51,187 bases of DNA from JAWXCM01 sp034408745. GTDB taxonomy: Bacteria; Acidobacteriota; Terriglobia; Bryobacterales; Bryobacteraceae. The notes beneath the pieces are model-generated. The model saw nothing but the letters and a program-made list of their open reading frames with translations, was not told the DNA's origin and did no database searches. The stretch is from positions 1 through 51,187 of the forward strand of contig JAWXCM010000201.1 of assembly GCA_034408745.1 (NCBI GenBank), read 5' to 3'. Shown here in pieces: positions 17,833 to 26,806 of this stretch (within the stretch, counting starts at the first letter, position 1; the number at the start of each line of letters is the position of its first letter). Made by a program: the position numbers and the translations under genes.

Positions 17833-18114
17833 ACTTACCCCGGTTCTCCACAGGTAGCCCAGGGAAAACCGGGCGCGGCCTGTGGAGAAGCCTGACACGC
17901 CGCCTGTTCTCCCTCCCCCCGCAGGCCGCTTTCCACAGGACAGCATGGCGCGAAGCTGCTGATTTATGTATAATTTAGAGAGATATACACATATCCACAG
18001 CGCTTCTCCATTCTGTTTGATTTAGAAGCTTTTTAAATCTCAACTACCGGATGAATAGCGCGGGACTGGAAAACTTCGTAGCGAAGATTCGGCAACACCG
18101 TAGGAGCCTTGGGA
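17833..18114. other. oriC: Probable oriC (DnaA boxes plus AT-rich unwinding stretch)
   Basis: The 282-base gap between dnaA and dnaN holds DnaA-box-like sites: TTCTCCACA at 17844-17852, its exact inverse TGTGGAGAA at 17881-17889, a weaker CTTTCCACA at 17929-17937, and ATATCCACA at 17991-17999. An AT-rich stretch (17961-18042) overlaps the last box and contains ATTTATGTATAATTTAGAG, a good candidate unwinding element. The order boxes-then-AT-rich and the location between dnaA and dnaN match many bacterial origins. No experimental signal can be read from sequence. Confidence 0.75.
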
Positions 18115-19233
18115 ATGGAATTCACAGTAAGCAAGTCTGAACTTGTACGAGAGCTGGGACTCTCACAGGGCGTTGTCGAGAAGAAAACGACGATTCCAAT
18201 CCTGTCGAACATATTGGTTGAGGCCGAAGGCGACCGGATCGTCCTGACGGCAACCGATCTGGAGCTCGGCATTCGCTGCTCTTGTCCAGCCCGGGTAACC
18301 AAACCCGGAGCAGGCACCATACCCGCGCGCCGTTTACTCGATTACGTGCGCCTCCTGCCCGATTCCGATATCCAGGTGAAGGTTGGGGACAACCAGTGGG
18401 CCAGCTTCGTGTGTGGGCGCTCCAGAACGCGAATCGCTGGCATGTCACGCGAGAGCTTCCCTGAGCTTCCGGAGATGCCGGACGTTCTGGCCGAAATTCC
18501 AGTCTCCCTGCTCACCACCATGATCCAGAAGACAATCTTCGCGATCTCGGCGGAGGAGTCGCGGTTTACTCTTAACGGTGCCCAGCTTCTGGTACGTCCG
18601 GAAGGCCTCGTGATGGTGGCTACGGACGGTCACAGGCTCTCGCTGGTGGAAGAGAACGTCAACCTGTCGCTCGACGGCAGTACGTACAAAGCGCTGCTCC
18701 CGCGCAAGGCAATGCAGGAGATCCTAAAGCTGGCTGGCGAGGCGGAGAATGATGCGCGGATCCGGTTCGCCGGCGACGACAACCACCTGTTCTTCGAACT
18801 CGGTGACCGAATGCTGCTCAGCCGCAAGCTAACCGGAAATTTCCCCGACTACGAGAGGGTGCTGCCGAAAGAGCAGCCTTTGTCGGTAACGCTGGCTCGC
18901 GTGGAATTCCGGGCCGCAATCGAACGCGTCGCGCAGTTTGCGGACGAGCGCTCCCGCGCGATCAAAGTGCAGCTGCTGCCAGGCGAAATCAAAATCCTCG
19001 CCAACCAGAGCGAAACCGGAGAGAGCGAAGAGAGCATTCCGGTCGAGTATGGCGGACCACAGGTCGAGATCGGATTCAACGCGCAGTACCTGCTTGAGTT
19101 CCTTCGGGCAGTGACCGTGGATTCGGTCGAGTTCCGCTTCCGCGACGGTCAGAGCGCCGGCGAAATGCGGCCGGTTGTGACGGACAACAGTATCGAGACC
19201 TACCGCTATGTGATTATGCCGATGCGCATCTGA
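18115..19233 (+). CDS. dnaN: DNA polymerase III sliding clamp, beta subunit
   Basis: 372 residues, the normal length for the three-fold-repeated half ring. ATG 18115 follows AGGAG at 18102-18106 and gives MEFTVSKSELVRELGLSQGV. Other family marks are KKTTIPILSNILVEA, VATDGHRLSLVEE, LTGNFPDYERVLP and the C-terminal IETYRYVIMPMRI that shapes the partner-binding cleft. It follows the origin-like region. recF, often the next gene, is absent and gyrB comes 58 bases later. Confidence 0.96.
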   Translation: MEFTVSKSELVRELGLSQGVVEKKTTIPILSNILVEAEGDRIVLTATDLELGIRCSCPARVTKPGAGTIPARRLLDYVRLLPDSDIQVKVGDNQWASFVCGRSRTRIAGMSRESFPELPEMPDVLAEIPVSLLTTMIQKTIFAISAEESRFTLNGAQLLVRPEGLVMVATDGHRLSLVEENVNLSLDGSTYKALLPRKAMQEILKLAGEAENDARIRFAGDDNHLFFELGDRMLLSRKLTGNFPDYERVLPKEQPLSVTLARVEFRAAIERVAQFADERSRAIKVQLLPGEIKILANQSETGESEESIPVEYGGPQVEIGFNAQYLLEFLRAVTVDSVEFRFRDGQSAGEMRPVVTDNSIETYRYVIMPMRI

Positions 19234-19291
19234 TGCGACTGTCGGCGGTCCCGCGGATGAACACGAGAAGATTTTAACGAAGGCGAACGAA

Positions 19292-21703
19292 GTGGCAACA
19301 GTCGAAGCTTACGATTCCAGTAGTATTAAAGTTCTTGAAGGGTTGGAGGCGGTCCGCCTCCGGCCCGCCATGTACATTGGCTCCACCAGCGAGTCCGGTC
19401 TGCACCACCTCGTGTACGAAGTCGTCGACAATTCCGTTGACGAAGCTCTGGCCGGTCATGCGACGCATGTCAGCGTCATAATTCACATCGACAACTCGGT
19501 CACGGTGGAGGACGACGGGCGCGGTATCCCCGTCGACATCAAAGAAGAATTCGGCATCTCCGCGGCAGAAATCGTCATGACCAAACTGCACGCGGGCGGC
19601 AAGTTCGATTCCAACTCGTACAAAGTTTCAGGCGGCCTCCATGGCGTGGGCGTCAGCTGCGTGAACGCACTGAGTGAGCATCTGTGGCTGGAGATCTGGC
19701 GCGACAAGGGCGCGTGGGAACAGGAATTTGAAAAGGGCATTCCGAAGTACCCGCTGAGGCAAACCGGCAAGGCTGGCAACAAGCGTGGCACGCGCATCAC
19801 TTTCCGTCCCGACGGCACAATTATGGATGCCACGGTGTTCAACTTCGACACCCTGGCCCAGCGACTCCGCGAACTCGCGTTCCTTAACAAGGGCCTGCAG
19901 ATCGTTCTTCAGGACGAGCGCGAAGATCCCATCAAGTCCCACCATTTCCACTACGCCGGCGGTATCGCCGAGTTCATCAAGCATCTCAACCGCGGCAAGA
20001 ACGTGCTGCATGAGAAGCCCATCCACGTGGAAGCCGACCGCACCATGCCGAACGGTGGAACGCTGAGCATGGAAGTGGCTCTGCAGTACAACGATTCTTA
20101 TTCGGAGACGGTGTTCAGCTTCGCCAACAACATCAACACCGTCGATGGCGGCGCGCACATGAGCGGCTTCCGCACGGCCCTCACCAGCACCGTCAACAAG
20201 TCGGGCCAGGCCGCGGGTCTGTTCCGCGACGTCAAGGAAAACCTCTCGGGCGACGACGTTCGCGAAGGACTCACCGCGGTCATCAGCGTCAAACTTCCGC
20301 AGCCCCAGTTTGAGGGCCAGACCAAGGGCAAGCTGAACAGCCCCATCGGCGGCCTGGTCACTGAGTTCGTCAACGACAAGCTCACTGAGTTCTTCGACAA
20401 GAACCCGGCGGTGATGAAAAAAATCGTCGGCAAAGCGATTGAAGCAGCCCGGGCCCGCGAGGCAGCCCGCAAAGCCCGCGATCTGACCCGCCGCAAGGGC
20501 GCTCTCGACTCCGGTGGCCTGCCCGGCAAACTGGCCGACTGCCAGGAGCGAGATCCGGAACGATGCGAAGTGTACCTCGTCGAGGGAGAGTCGGCAGGCG
20601 GCACCGCCAAGGGCGGCCGCGACCGGCGCTACCAGGCCATCCTCCCCCTCCGCGGCAAGATCCTGAACGTGGAGAAAGCCCGGTACGACAAAATGCTGGG
20701 ACACGAAGAAATTCGTGCCATGATCACCGCCATCGGCACTGGTATCGGCAAGGACGATTTCAACGTCGCCAAACTCCGCTATCACAAGATCATCATCATG
20801 ACGGACGCAGACGTCGACGGATCCCACATCCGCACTCTGCTGCTCACGTTCTTCTTCCGGCACATGCAGGAGCTGATCACGCGCGGCCACGTCTACGTCG
20901 CGCAACCGCCGCTCTATCGCATCAAGAAGGGCAAGGCCGAGAAGTACATCAAGGACGACCGCGAGTTTACGGTCGAGGTTTTGCGCCGCGCTATCGAGAA
21001 CCTGACAGTCGAGTTCGGTGCCACCGACGTCGAACGGATCGAAAAAGGCGAACTGCGCCACTTTCTCCTGAAACTCGACGACCTTCAGACCGCGTTCAAG
21101 CAGGCCGAACGGCGCCTTCGCGACCCCCGGGTGGTCGAGGTTCTTACCAATTCCACGTACGCTATCGACACCAGGCTGGATTTCGCCGATCAGCAGAATT
21201 TGATTCCGCTGTTTGAGGCACTGAAAACCCTGGGACTGCCGGTGGAAATGCGCGCCGATGAGGAGCATTCCGCGTGGCAGGTGGTGTACAAAGATGCCAC
21301 ACAGGCCGAGCGTGCCATCGGAATCGACCTCGCGACCCAGGCCGATTACCGCCGGCTGCGCTCCATCTCCAAAGACATTTCCCGCTACAATCACCCGCCA
21401 TTTACAGTGATCAGCGACGGTCACCGCGACGTCCTGACCCACTGGCGGGACCTGCTGGCCCATGTGCGGTCTGAGGGCATGCGGGACGCGTCTGTACAGC
21501 GCTACAAGGGTCTCGGCGAAATGAACGCCGAGCAGCTTTGGGAGACCACGATGAACCCGGAGAAGCGCACGCTCCTGCGCGTGCGGCTGGAAGATCTGGT
21601 GGAATCGGATCTGATTTTCTCAACCCTCATGGGTGAAAACGTGGAAAGCCGCCGCAAATTCATCGAAGATAACGCCCTCGATGTCCGCAATCTGGATATC
21701 TAA
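19292..21703 (+). CDS. gyrB: DNA gyrase subunit B
   Basis: 803 residues from a GTG start. This is the long E. coli-type GyrB with an insert in the C-terminal half, not the short 640-residue form. The GHKL ATPase region has GLEAVRLRPAMYIGST, DNSVDEALAGHA, EDDGRGIPVD and GGLHGVGVSCVNAL. The Toprim domain has VEGESAGGTAKGGRDR (most GyrBs have EGDSAGG) and DADVDGSHIRTLLLTFFFR. QRYKGLGEMNAEQLWETTMN is near the end. gyrA is not in the window. Its stop codon overlaps the stop of the convergent alr. Confidence 0.97.
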   Translation: MATVEAYDSSSIKVLEGLEAVRLRPAMYIGSTSESGLHHLVYEVVDNSVDEALAGHATHVSVIIHIDNSVTVEDDGRGIPVDIKEEFGISAAEIVMTKLHAGGKFDSNSYKVSGGLHGVGVSCVNALSEHLWLEIWRDKGAWEQEFEKGIPKYPLRQTGKAGNKRGTRITFRPDGTIMDATVFNFDTLAQRLRELAFLNKGLQIVLQDEREDPIKSHHFHYAGGIAEFIKHLNRGKNVLHEKPIHVEADRTMPNGGTLSMEVALQYNDSYSETVFSFANNINTVDGGAHMSGFRTALTSTVNKSGQAAGLFRDVKENLSGDDVREGLTAVISVKLPQPQFEGQTKGKLNSPIGGLVTEFVNDKLTEFFDKNPAVMKKIVGKAIEAARAREAARKARDLTRRKGALDSGGLPGKLADCQERDPERCEVYLVEGESAGGTAKGGRDRRYQAILPLRGKILNVEKARYDKMLGHEEIRAMITAIGTGIGKDDFNVAKLRYHKIIIMTDADVDGSHIRTLLLTFFFRHMQELITRGHVYVAQPPLYRIKKGKAEKYIKDDREFTVEVLRRAIENLTVEFGATDVERIEKGELRHFLLKLDDLQTAFKQAERRLRDPRVVEVLTNSTYAIDTRLDFADQQNLIPLFEALKTLGLPVEMRADEEHSAWQVVYKDATQAERAIGIDLATQADYRRLRSISKDISRYNHPPFTVISDGHRDVLTHWRDLLAHVRSEGMRDASVQRYKGLGEMNAEQLWETTMNPEKRTLLRVRLEDLVESDLIFSTLMGENVESRRKFIEDNALDVRNLDI

Positions 21704-22842
21704 ACGTAAACTCGCTTCACGCGCGAGCTGATGGCGCACAGTACGTTGTAGGAGATTGTCCCGGCAACGCGGGCAATTTCCTGCGCGTCGATGCGGGCTT
21801 CCCCTTCCTGACCAATCAACGTGACCGCGTCTCCCGGTCGAATCGCCGGGCAGTGCGTGACGTCAATAGTGGTGACATCCATCGACACCGCACCCAGGAT
21901 ATTGGCGTACTTCCCACAAGCGATCACCCGGCCCCGGTTCGACAGCCGGTGCGGCACCCCGTCGGCATAGCCCACGGCCAACACGGCAACCCGCATCGGT
22001 CCCGGCGCCGTGAACTGCCCTCCATAACCTACCTTCGCCCCGGCCGGAATCTCCTTAGTTGTTAGCACAGCCGCCTTCCAGCTCAGCGCCGGCCGTACTC
22101 TCGTAAGGCGATTGGGTGGCGCGTTACCCCGGGCCGGAGTGTAGTAGCCGTAGATTGCGTGCCCCGGCCGCACCAGGTTTCCCCACGTCCTGGTTGGGCG
22201 CCATGCGATGCCGCCGGTGCTGGCCAGGTGAACCAGCGGCGGTCGAATCCCAAGGTCTGATAACTGCCCGACCAACGTGAGGAAGCAGTCCGTCTGGTCA
22301 TCCGTTTGTCCGATCGTGAAGTCGGAAACCGAGGCGAAGTGGGACATAATCCCTTCCAGCTCGATGTGCGGACAGCGCCAGACCGCATCGGCAATCTGCA
22401 CGGCATCGGCCCGTGTCCCGAGCCGGTACATACCGGTGTCGATCTTCAGGTGAAATTTCACACGCAGTCCCGACGAAGCAGCCAGCGCGTTCAACTCATC
22501 CAGATCCTCGAGGCCGTGAAGCACCGGCGTGAGTCCGTGCTCCAGCATCGCAATGCGTCCCACAGGCAGAAAATCGGCCATCACCAGGATGCGCGCATCG
22601 ATCCCGGCCAGCCGCAACGCGACGCCTTCCTCCACATTACTGACCGCCAGCCATTCCGCGCCTTCGGCAACAAGCGTCCGGGACACCTCAATGGCTCCGT
22701 GGCGATAAGCGTCTGCCTTCACTACCGGCATTACGGTGACCGCCGGTCCAACAGCTTTGCGAATGCAGTGGAAGTTGGCTGCTATCTGACTGCGGGAGAT
22801 TTCCACCCAGGAACGGTAGGGCGAGGTCGCCATTGTTTTCAT
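21700..22842 (-). CDS. alr: Alanine racemase
   Basis: About 380 residues. This PLP enzyme makes D-alanine for peptidoglycan. The N-terminus SWVEISRSQIAANFHCIRK leads to the PLP-lysine motif VVKADAYRHGA, where the usual AYGHG has Arg for the first Gly. KIDTGMYRLG, VRPGHAIYGYYTP, VGYGGQF and AVGYADGVPHRLSNRG are all typical. The start is ATG 22842 or ATG 22833; a longer open frame upstream is not conserved-looking. The 3' end overlaps gyrB by four bases tail to tail (TAG within CTAA). Confidence 0.93.
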   Translation of the reverse strand: MKTMATSPYRSWVEISRSQIAANFHCIRKAVGPAVTVMPVVKADAYRHGAIEVSRTLVAEGAEWLAVSNVEEGVALRLAGIDARILVMADFLPVGRIAMLEHGLTPVLHGLEDLDELNALAASSGLRVKFHLKIDTGMYRLGTRADAVQIADAVWRCPHIELEGIMSHFASVSDFTIGQTDDQTDCFLTLVGQLSDLGIRPPLVHLASTGGIAWRPTRTWGNLVRPGHAIYGYYTPARGNAPPNRLTRVRPALSWKAAVLTTKEIPAGAKVGYGGQFTAPGPMRVAVLAVGYADGVPHRLSNRGRVIACGKYANILGAVSMDVTTIDVTHCPAIRPGDAVTLIGQEGEARIDAQEIARVAGTISYNVLCAISSRVKRVYV

Positions 22843-22843
22843 T

Positions 22844-23639
22844 ATGCGGGTGCCGCCGTATAAAATGTGGTGCCTGCGCTTTGCACTCGCGGCATGCCTC
22901 GCGGTGGCCCTGCTTGCAGCTGGATATCCCATGTACGCGATCCGGCCGTTTCGGGCGCAGGGAGCCGACGAACTCGCGGTCGCACTGGTGGTCCGGAACT
23001 GGGCACCGACGCTGGGAACTGGGCAGGAGGCGAGCCCGTAGTCTCCACCTATTGAACGCTCTGTCACACCGGTCTGGTGTAGGGAAGAGTGGCACGTGGC
23101 AGAACTCTCACGTTCCGGCTCGCCGGTATCAAGAATCAGAGCTTCCCCATGCGCGACGAGGAAATGGGTTCGTTTTGGCAGCAGTTCAGCGGCCGAGCGA
23201 TCTCCGGTCCCATGCGCGGCGAGCAGCTGCCTCTGATTCACTTCACTCCGATGAACTGACATTCGGCCTGTGGCGGAGCGAGAATCCCGCCAAAACTGTC
23301 CTCAGGCCGGTGCAAGAGTTCGCATCGCAGTATTCATCGAAGGACTGGGAGCGGCGAATGGGGAAGGCACGCACGGTCGTCGATACCAGCGGCTCCGGCT
23401 ATCCCCCACGCGAGCTCATCCTGGGAGTCGAGCATAACGGCGCAGCCCGCGCATACGTGATCGAGCGACTGCTCCGCCAAAAACTCGTACAGGACTGGGT
23501 AGGCGGATCGCAGGTGATCGTAGTAGTAGTAGGCCCGGACAACAAGTCAACGAGCGTGTTCGAAGCCAGCCAGGGCGACTTTTACCGTGAGCCCGACGAC
23601 CGGCTGATCGACTCCACGGAAGGTCCGTCAAAGGGATAG
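22844..23639 (+). pseudogene. Decayed DUF3179-family membrane-anchored protein
   Basis: The pieces of one gene are readable in three frames. Frame 2 from ATG 22844 (or 22865) gives a signal/anchor segment, CLRFALAACLAVALLAAG, and then YPMYAIRPFRAQG. Frame 1 from about 23030 gives VVSTY-stop-TLCHTGLV-stop-GR, then RTLTFRLAGIKNQSF, GSFWQQFSGRAISGPMRG and a stop at 23254. Frame 3 resumes with DELTFGLWRSENPAKTVLRP and runs to the stop at 23637, with ASQYSSKDWERRMG and ELILGVEHNGAARAYVI. The TGA stands where DUF3179 proteins have the Cys of TYC-TLCHTG. Two nonsense codons and two frame changes mean it is inactive. Its start lies back to back with alr. Confidence 0.85.
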
Positions 23640-23671
23640 TGCCAACAATAGGGAGCAGGGCCAGCTCACAA

Positions 23672-24754
23672 TCATTGTGTGAGAGAAGTGAACAACCGCT
23701 CGTAAGCCGTAGTGACGGCATCCCAGCTATACCGCTCATACACCCGGGCCTGAGCCCCGTGACGCAGTTTCATCCGCTCAGCCTCCGGCATCTCCAGCGT
23801 CGCCTTCAAAGTGGATGTCAGGGTGGACTGGGTGAACGGCAGCGCGACCCCACCGGCCACCTCTCGATTCTCAGTAGTATCCAGGAAAAGCGTCAGAGCG
23901 CCCCGCCCCATGGCTTCGATCAGCGCAGGATGCGTACCCCCGACCTCCGTCGCGTGTACATAGGCGAAGCAGTGCGACTGCAACTCGCGATACCCCACGC
24001 CATAAATCGCTCCAGGAATCACGATGCGGGGATCCCGTGTGTCCCTCACCCGCGCGATGTACTCCACAGCGTAGGGCGCATCGCCTATGATCGCGAGCTT
24101 CATGTCCGTGCCATCGAGCCTCTCGAAAGCCTCGCGAACCAGCAGTGCATTGTTCTCCGGTTCCATGCGGCTCACATACAAAAAGTACCGGCCAGCTTCC
24201 AGCCCCAGCTTCGCCAGCACCTCTGACGTATCCACCGGACCTGTCTCGGCACCATACGGAATGAATGTCGACTCCGTCTTATACCGTTCGAGATAATAGC
24301 CCTCAATCGCAGCGGCGTCGGAAACGATGCGCGTAGGCAGGAAAGTGGCCAGCCACTCCGACAGCCGATACCATCCCCTGGCAAGAGCATTCCACTTACG
24401 GCGCTTGCGCTCAAGCCCGTCCACATTCAGCGCCACCGGCATCCCGAAAGCCCGAGGCATCCAGCAGAAAACCGCATTCGCCGCATTGCAAACCAGCACC
24501 ACATCGTGAGGATGGAACAGCAGATCCAGCGTCGACAGGCACGTGTGCACGATGGTGTCGAGGTACTTGTGCCGAATGGTGGGAACGTAGCGAAGGTCGA
24601 CGCCCTGATAACGATCACCGGGGTGACGTGCGCGGCACCAGACCGTAACACTGTGCCCACGCGCCACCAGGCGGGTAGACAACTCCTCGGCGAAAGTCTC
24701 GAATCCTCCGTAACTGGCCGGAATTCCGCGAGTGCCGAGGAGAGCGATGCGCAT
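23672..24754 (-). CDS. Glycosyltransferase with DUF1972 N-terminus (GT4 type)
   Basis: 360 residues. The opening MRIALLGTRGIPASYGGFET is the DUF1972 signature found in rhamnosyl- and other hexosyltransferases of polysaccharide clusters. A GT4-like C-terminal half contains YLFYVSRMEPENN (the nucleotide-sugar side), AIIGDAPY and HATEVGGTHPALIEAMGRGA, with the E-x-M-x-x-G motif. It is cytoplasmic with no membrane span. It is the last gene of the five-gene leftward glycosyltransferase operon and overlaps the upstream gene by 3 bases. Donor and acceptor are unknown. Confidence 0.87.
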   Translation of the reverse strand: MRIALLGTRGIPASYGGFETFAEELSTRLVARGHSVTVWCRARHPGDRYQGVDLRYVPTIRHKYLDTIVHTCLSTLDLLFHPHDVVLVCNAANAVFCWMPRAFGMPVALNVDGLERKRRKWNALARGWYRLSEWLATFLPTRIVSDAAAIEGYYLERYKTESTFIPYGAETGPVDTSEVLAKLGLEAGRYFLYVSRMEPENNALLVREAFERLDGTDMKLAIIGDAPYAVEYIARVRDTRDPRIVIPGAIYGVGYRELQSHCFAYVHATEVGGTHPALIEAMGRGALTLFLDTTENREVAGGVALPFTQSTLTSTLKATLEMPEAERMKLRHGAQARVYERYSWDAVTTAYERLFTSLTQ

Positions 24755-25818
24755 CAGCGCCCGCGAACCGCCTTCTGGCGTGCGGGACTCTTCGGCGAGC
24801 CCGGACGAGCTCCAGGGCGTGGAGCAGGCTTACTGACCGGATCGTAGTGGAACCAGGCCGCCAGCTCCACATCGGTAACGCGCCGGCGAGCCATAATTTC
24901 CCGCCGCTTGCTCATGATGCGAGACCAGTTCCGTACCACATACCAAAATGCGCCGAGCGACGTCGTTTCCCAGATCAGGCAGCAACCGATTACCACCAGA
25001 TCGCGAAACGTGATCGACAACCAGTTGCGCCAGTAAAGGTCCGGCGTGATGTTCTTCAGCCGCATCAAAAACCGGTTTTTCACCGAGTGCATGTTGATGT
25101 TGGCCGGTAGAGCACGGCGGTTGCCTGGCAGCACCTTACGAACGTGATAACCGCGTGCGGCCGGTGTGTACATGCAACGCCAGCCGAACAGCTGGGCTCG
25201 CCATGCCACATCCGCATCTTCGCGATACACAAAAAAATCAGGGTCGAAAAAATCGCCGTGAATGGAGATGTCGTCGATCATCTCACGGCGGTACAGCGCA
25301 GCCGCGGCCGTGGCGCCGAACACGTACTCGCTCTGCAGGTAATGGCCGTTGTCCACTTCCTGGCTGCCCCGGTCGAGGTGGCGAAGCATGGGAGTGAAGT
25401 AGATGCCGGTGGAATCGACGAGAGGCTTATCCGGGAGGTCGAAGCTGGACTTGATGGCGAGCAGTTTACCGCAAACGCTTCCTATGCCAGGCTCAATATT
25501 TCCGGCATCGACAAGCGACTGGATGAACCCTGGCAGCAGGAGTACATCGGGGTTCAGAGTCAGTACCCATTCGCCGCGGGCTGCCGAGATCGCCTGATTC
25601 TGAGCCACCGCGAATCCCAGGTTGTCATCGTTGTAGATAATGCGGCAGCGATCCTCGAACTGCTCCAGAATATCGACCGTACCGTCAGTCGAGTTGTTAT
25701 CGATGACGATAATTTCTTTCCGGTCGTATTTCTGGGCCAGCACGGATTCCAGGCAGCGTTTAATGAACTGCCCGCTGTTCCAGGTCACCAGCGTGACGGA
25801 GACGAAGTCGTTCGGCAT
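24754..25818 (-). CDS. Family 2 glycosyltransferase (rhamnosyltransferase-like)
   Basis: 354 residues from ATG 25818, where the family motif begins: SVTLVTWNSGQFIKRCLESV. A GT-A fold follows, with VIDNNSTDGTVDIL, an NPD metal/nucleotide motif in LTLNPDVLLLPG, and YREDADVAWRAQLFGW (the ED acceptor motif). A hydrophobic segment around 270-300 and a basic Pro-rich tail (PRPGARPGSPKSPA) suggest membrane association. The extra upstream reading frame lies across the gap and lacks family character. The stop overlaps the next gene's ATG. Confidence 0.87.
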   Translation of the reverse strand: MPNDFVSVTLVTWNSGQFIKRCLESVLAQKYDRKEIIVIDNNSTDGTVDILEQFEDRCRIIYNDDNLGFAVAQNQAISAARGEWVLTLNPDVLLLPGFIQSLVDAGNIEPGIGSVCGKLLAIKSSFDLPDKPLVDSTGIYFTPMLRHLDRGSQEVDNGHYLQSEYVFGATAAAALYRREMIDDISIHGDFFDPDFFVYREDADVAWRAQLFGWRCMYTPAARGYHVRKVLPGNRRALPANINMHSVKNRFLMRLKNITPDLYWRNWLSITFRDLVVIGCCLIWETTSLGAFWYVVRNWSRIMSKRREIMARRRVTDVELAAWFHYDPVSKPAPRPGARPGSPKSPARQKAVRGR

Positions 25819-25834
25819 GCAAATATGCTCAGCT

Positions 25835-26806
25835 CTAAAACCGCCTCGCTCGTTTCTCCTCTCGTGATGGTGGGCCTTCCACACGGAACCGGGGTGTCGA
25901 ACCGCGCCACGCAGCGCATGCAACCCGGAACACTCTACTATATACACGTGCCGAACTCAGGTGCTGACCTGAGAACATGCTGGCAACCGTCCGGGGCACA
26001 CAAGCAAACATCACCGCGCCCGCGACCAACTTTCGTCCGATGGGCGCAAAATGTTTTACCGAGTAGCGTAACAGGTTGCCATACCAGAATAGCTGACGGT
26101 CCGCCCACTTCAAACGCGAGGCCGAGTGACCGCCCCTGTGTTTCGCAACTGCGTCAGGAATATAACGGATAGAGTACCCTGCCCGACGGAGCCGAAGGCA
26201 CAAATCCACGTCCTCAAACCACGCTGGCCAGAAGCTCTCATCCAGCCCACCAACCGCCTCCCAGGCCTCGCGCCGAACCATGAGGAACGCTCCGGCCGGT
26301 TGCTCGACAAAGCCCGGAACCTCGTCGTTATAATCTGCCATTCGCCACCGGCGGTTTACAGGATTCCAGGGCAGAAGCTTATTTAATCCAAGCACTTCCA
26401 GAGCGAGCGCCATGGGCGTCGGCAACCGTCGAAGACCGAAACCCCGCTGAGTTTGCCCATCCACGTCGTCCACAAGTCGACCAGTAGCTCCACCGACCCC
26501 CGGCTCCGCTACCTGAGCCCCAAGCTTGTGGAACCCGCTCTCCAGGACAGCGTCCGGATTCAAAAGCAAAATCGCCGAGGAATTCGGCACCGCTGCGAAA
26601 CCCTGGTTGCAGGCTGCGGCGAATCCCCGATTTTCCATATTGGCTATCACCTTTACTCCCTTACGCTCCCGCGCCAGTTCCACCGTTCGGTCCACCGACG
26701 CGTTGTCGATCACCACAATCTCCACTGCCGACAACGGCAGACAGGCGTCGAGGCAAGCGCCAATCACCTCCTCCGAATTCCAGGTCACGATCACGATCCC
26801 GGTCAT
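25835..26806 (-). CDS. Family 2 glycosyltransferase
   Basis: 323 residues. The GT-A fold starts at the first residues, MTGIVIVTWNSEEVIGACLD, with VVIDNASVDRT, MENRGFAAACNQGF and LLLNPDAVLESG. The acceptor-side motif WFEDVDLCLRLRRAGY and KHRGGHSAS follow. The C-terminus has a short hydrophobic stretch (LVAGAVMFACVPRTVAS). The start overlaps the upstream gene by ATGA, and 16 bases separate it from the next gene. It probably adds one sugar to the repeat unit made by this operon. Confidence 0.87.
   Translation of the reverse strand: MTGIVIVTWNSEEVIGACLDACLPLSAVEIVVIDNASVDRTVELARERKGVKVIANMENRGFAAACNQGFAAVPNSSAILLLNPDAVLESGFHKLGAQVAEPGVGGATGRLVDDVDGQTQRGFGLRRLPTPMALALEVLGLNKLLPWNPVNRRWRMADYNDEVPGFVEQPAGAFLMVRREAWEAVGGLDESFWPAWFEDVDLCLRLRRAGYSIRYIPDAVAKHRGGHSASRLKWADRQLFWYGNLLRYSVKHFAPIGRKLVAGAVMFACVPRTVASMFSGQHLSSARVYSRVFRVACAAWRGSTPRFRVEGPPSREEKRARRF

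Noticed and set aside
19628..21463. A 611-codon open frame antisense to gyrB
   Set aside because: It is a shadow of the GC-rich gyrB codons; its translation has no motifs and is made of low-complexity Val/Asp/Gly/Ala strings.
22843..23262. N-terminal extension of Alr by about 140 codons
   Set aside because: The translation runs antisense through the decayed DUF3179 gene and has no racemase similarity; the family starts near SWVEISRSQ.
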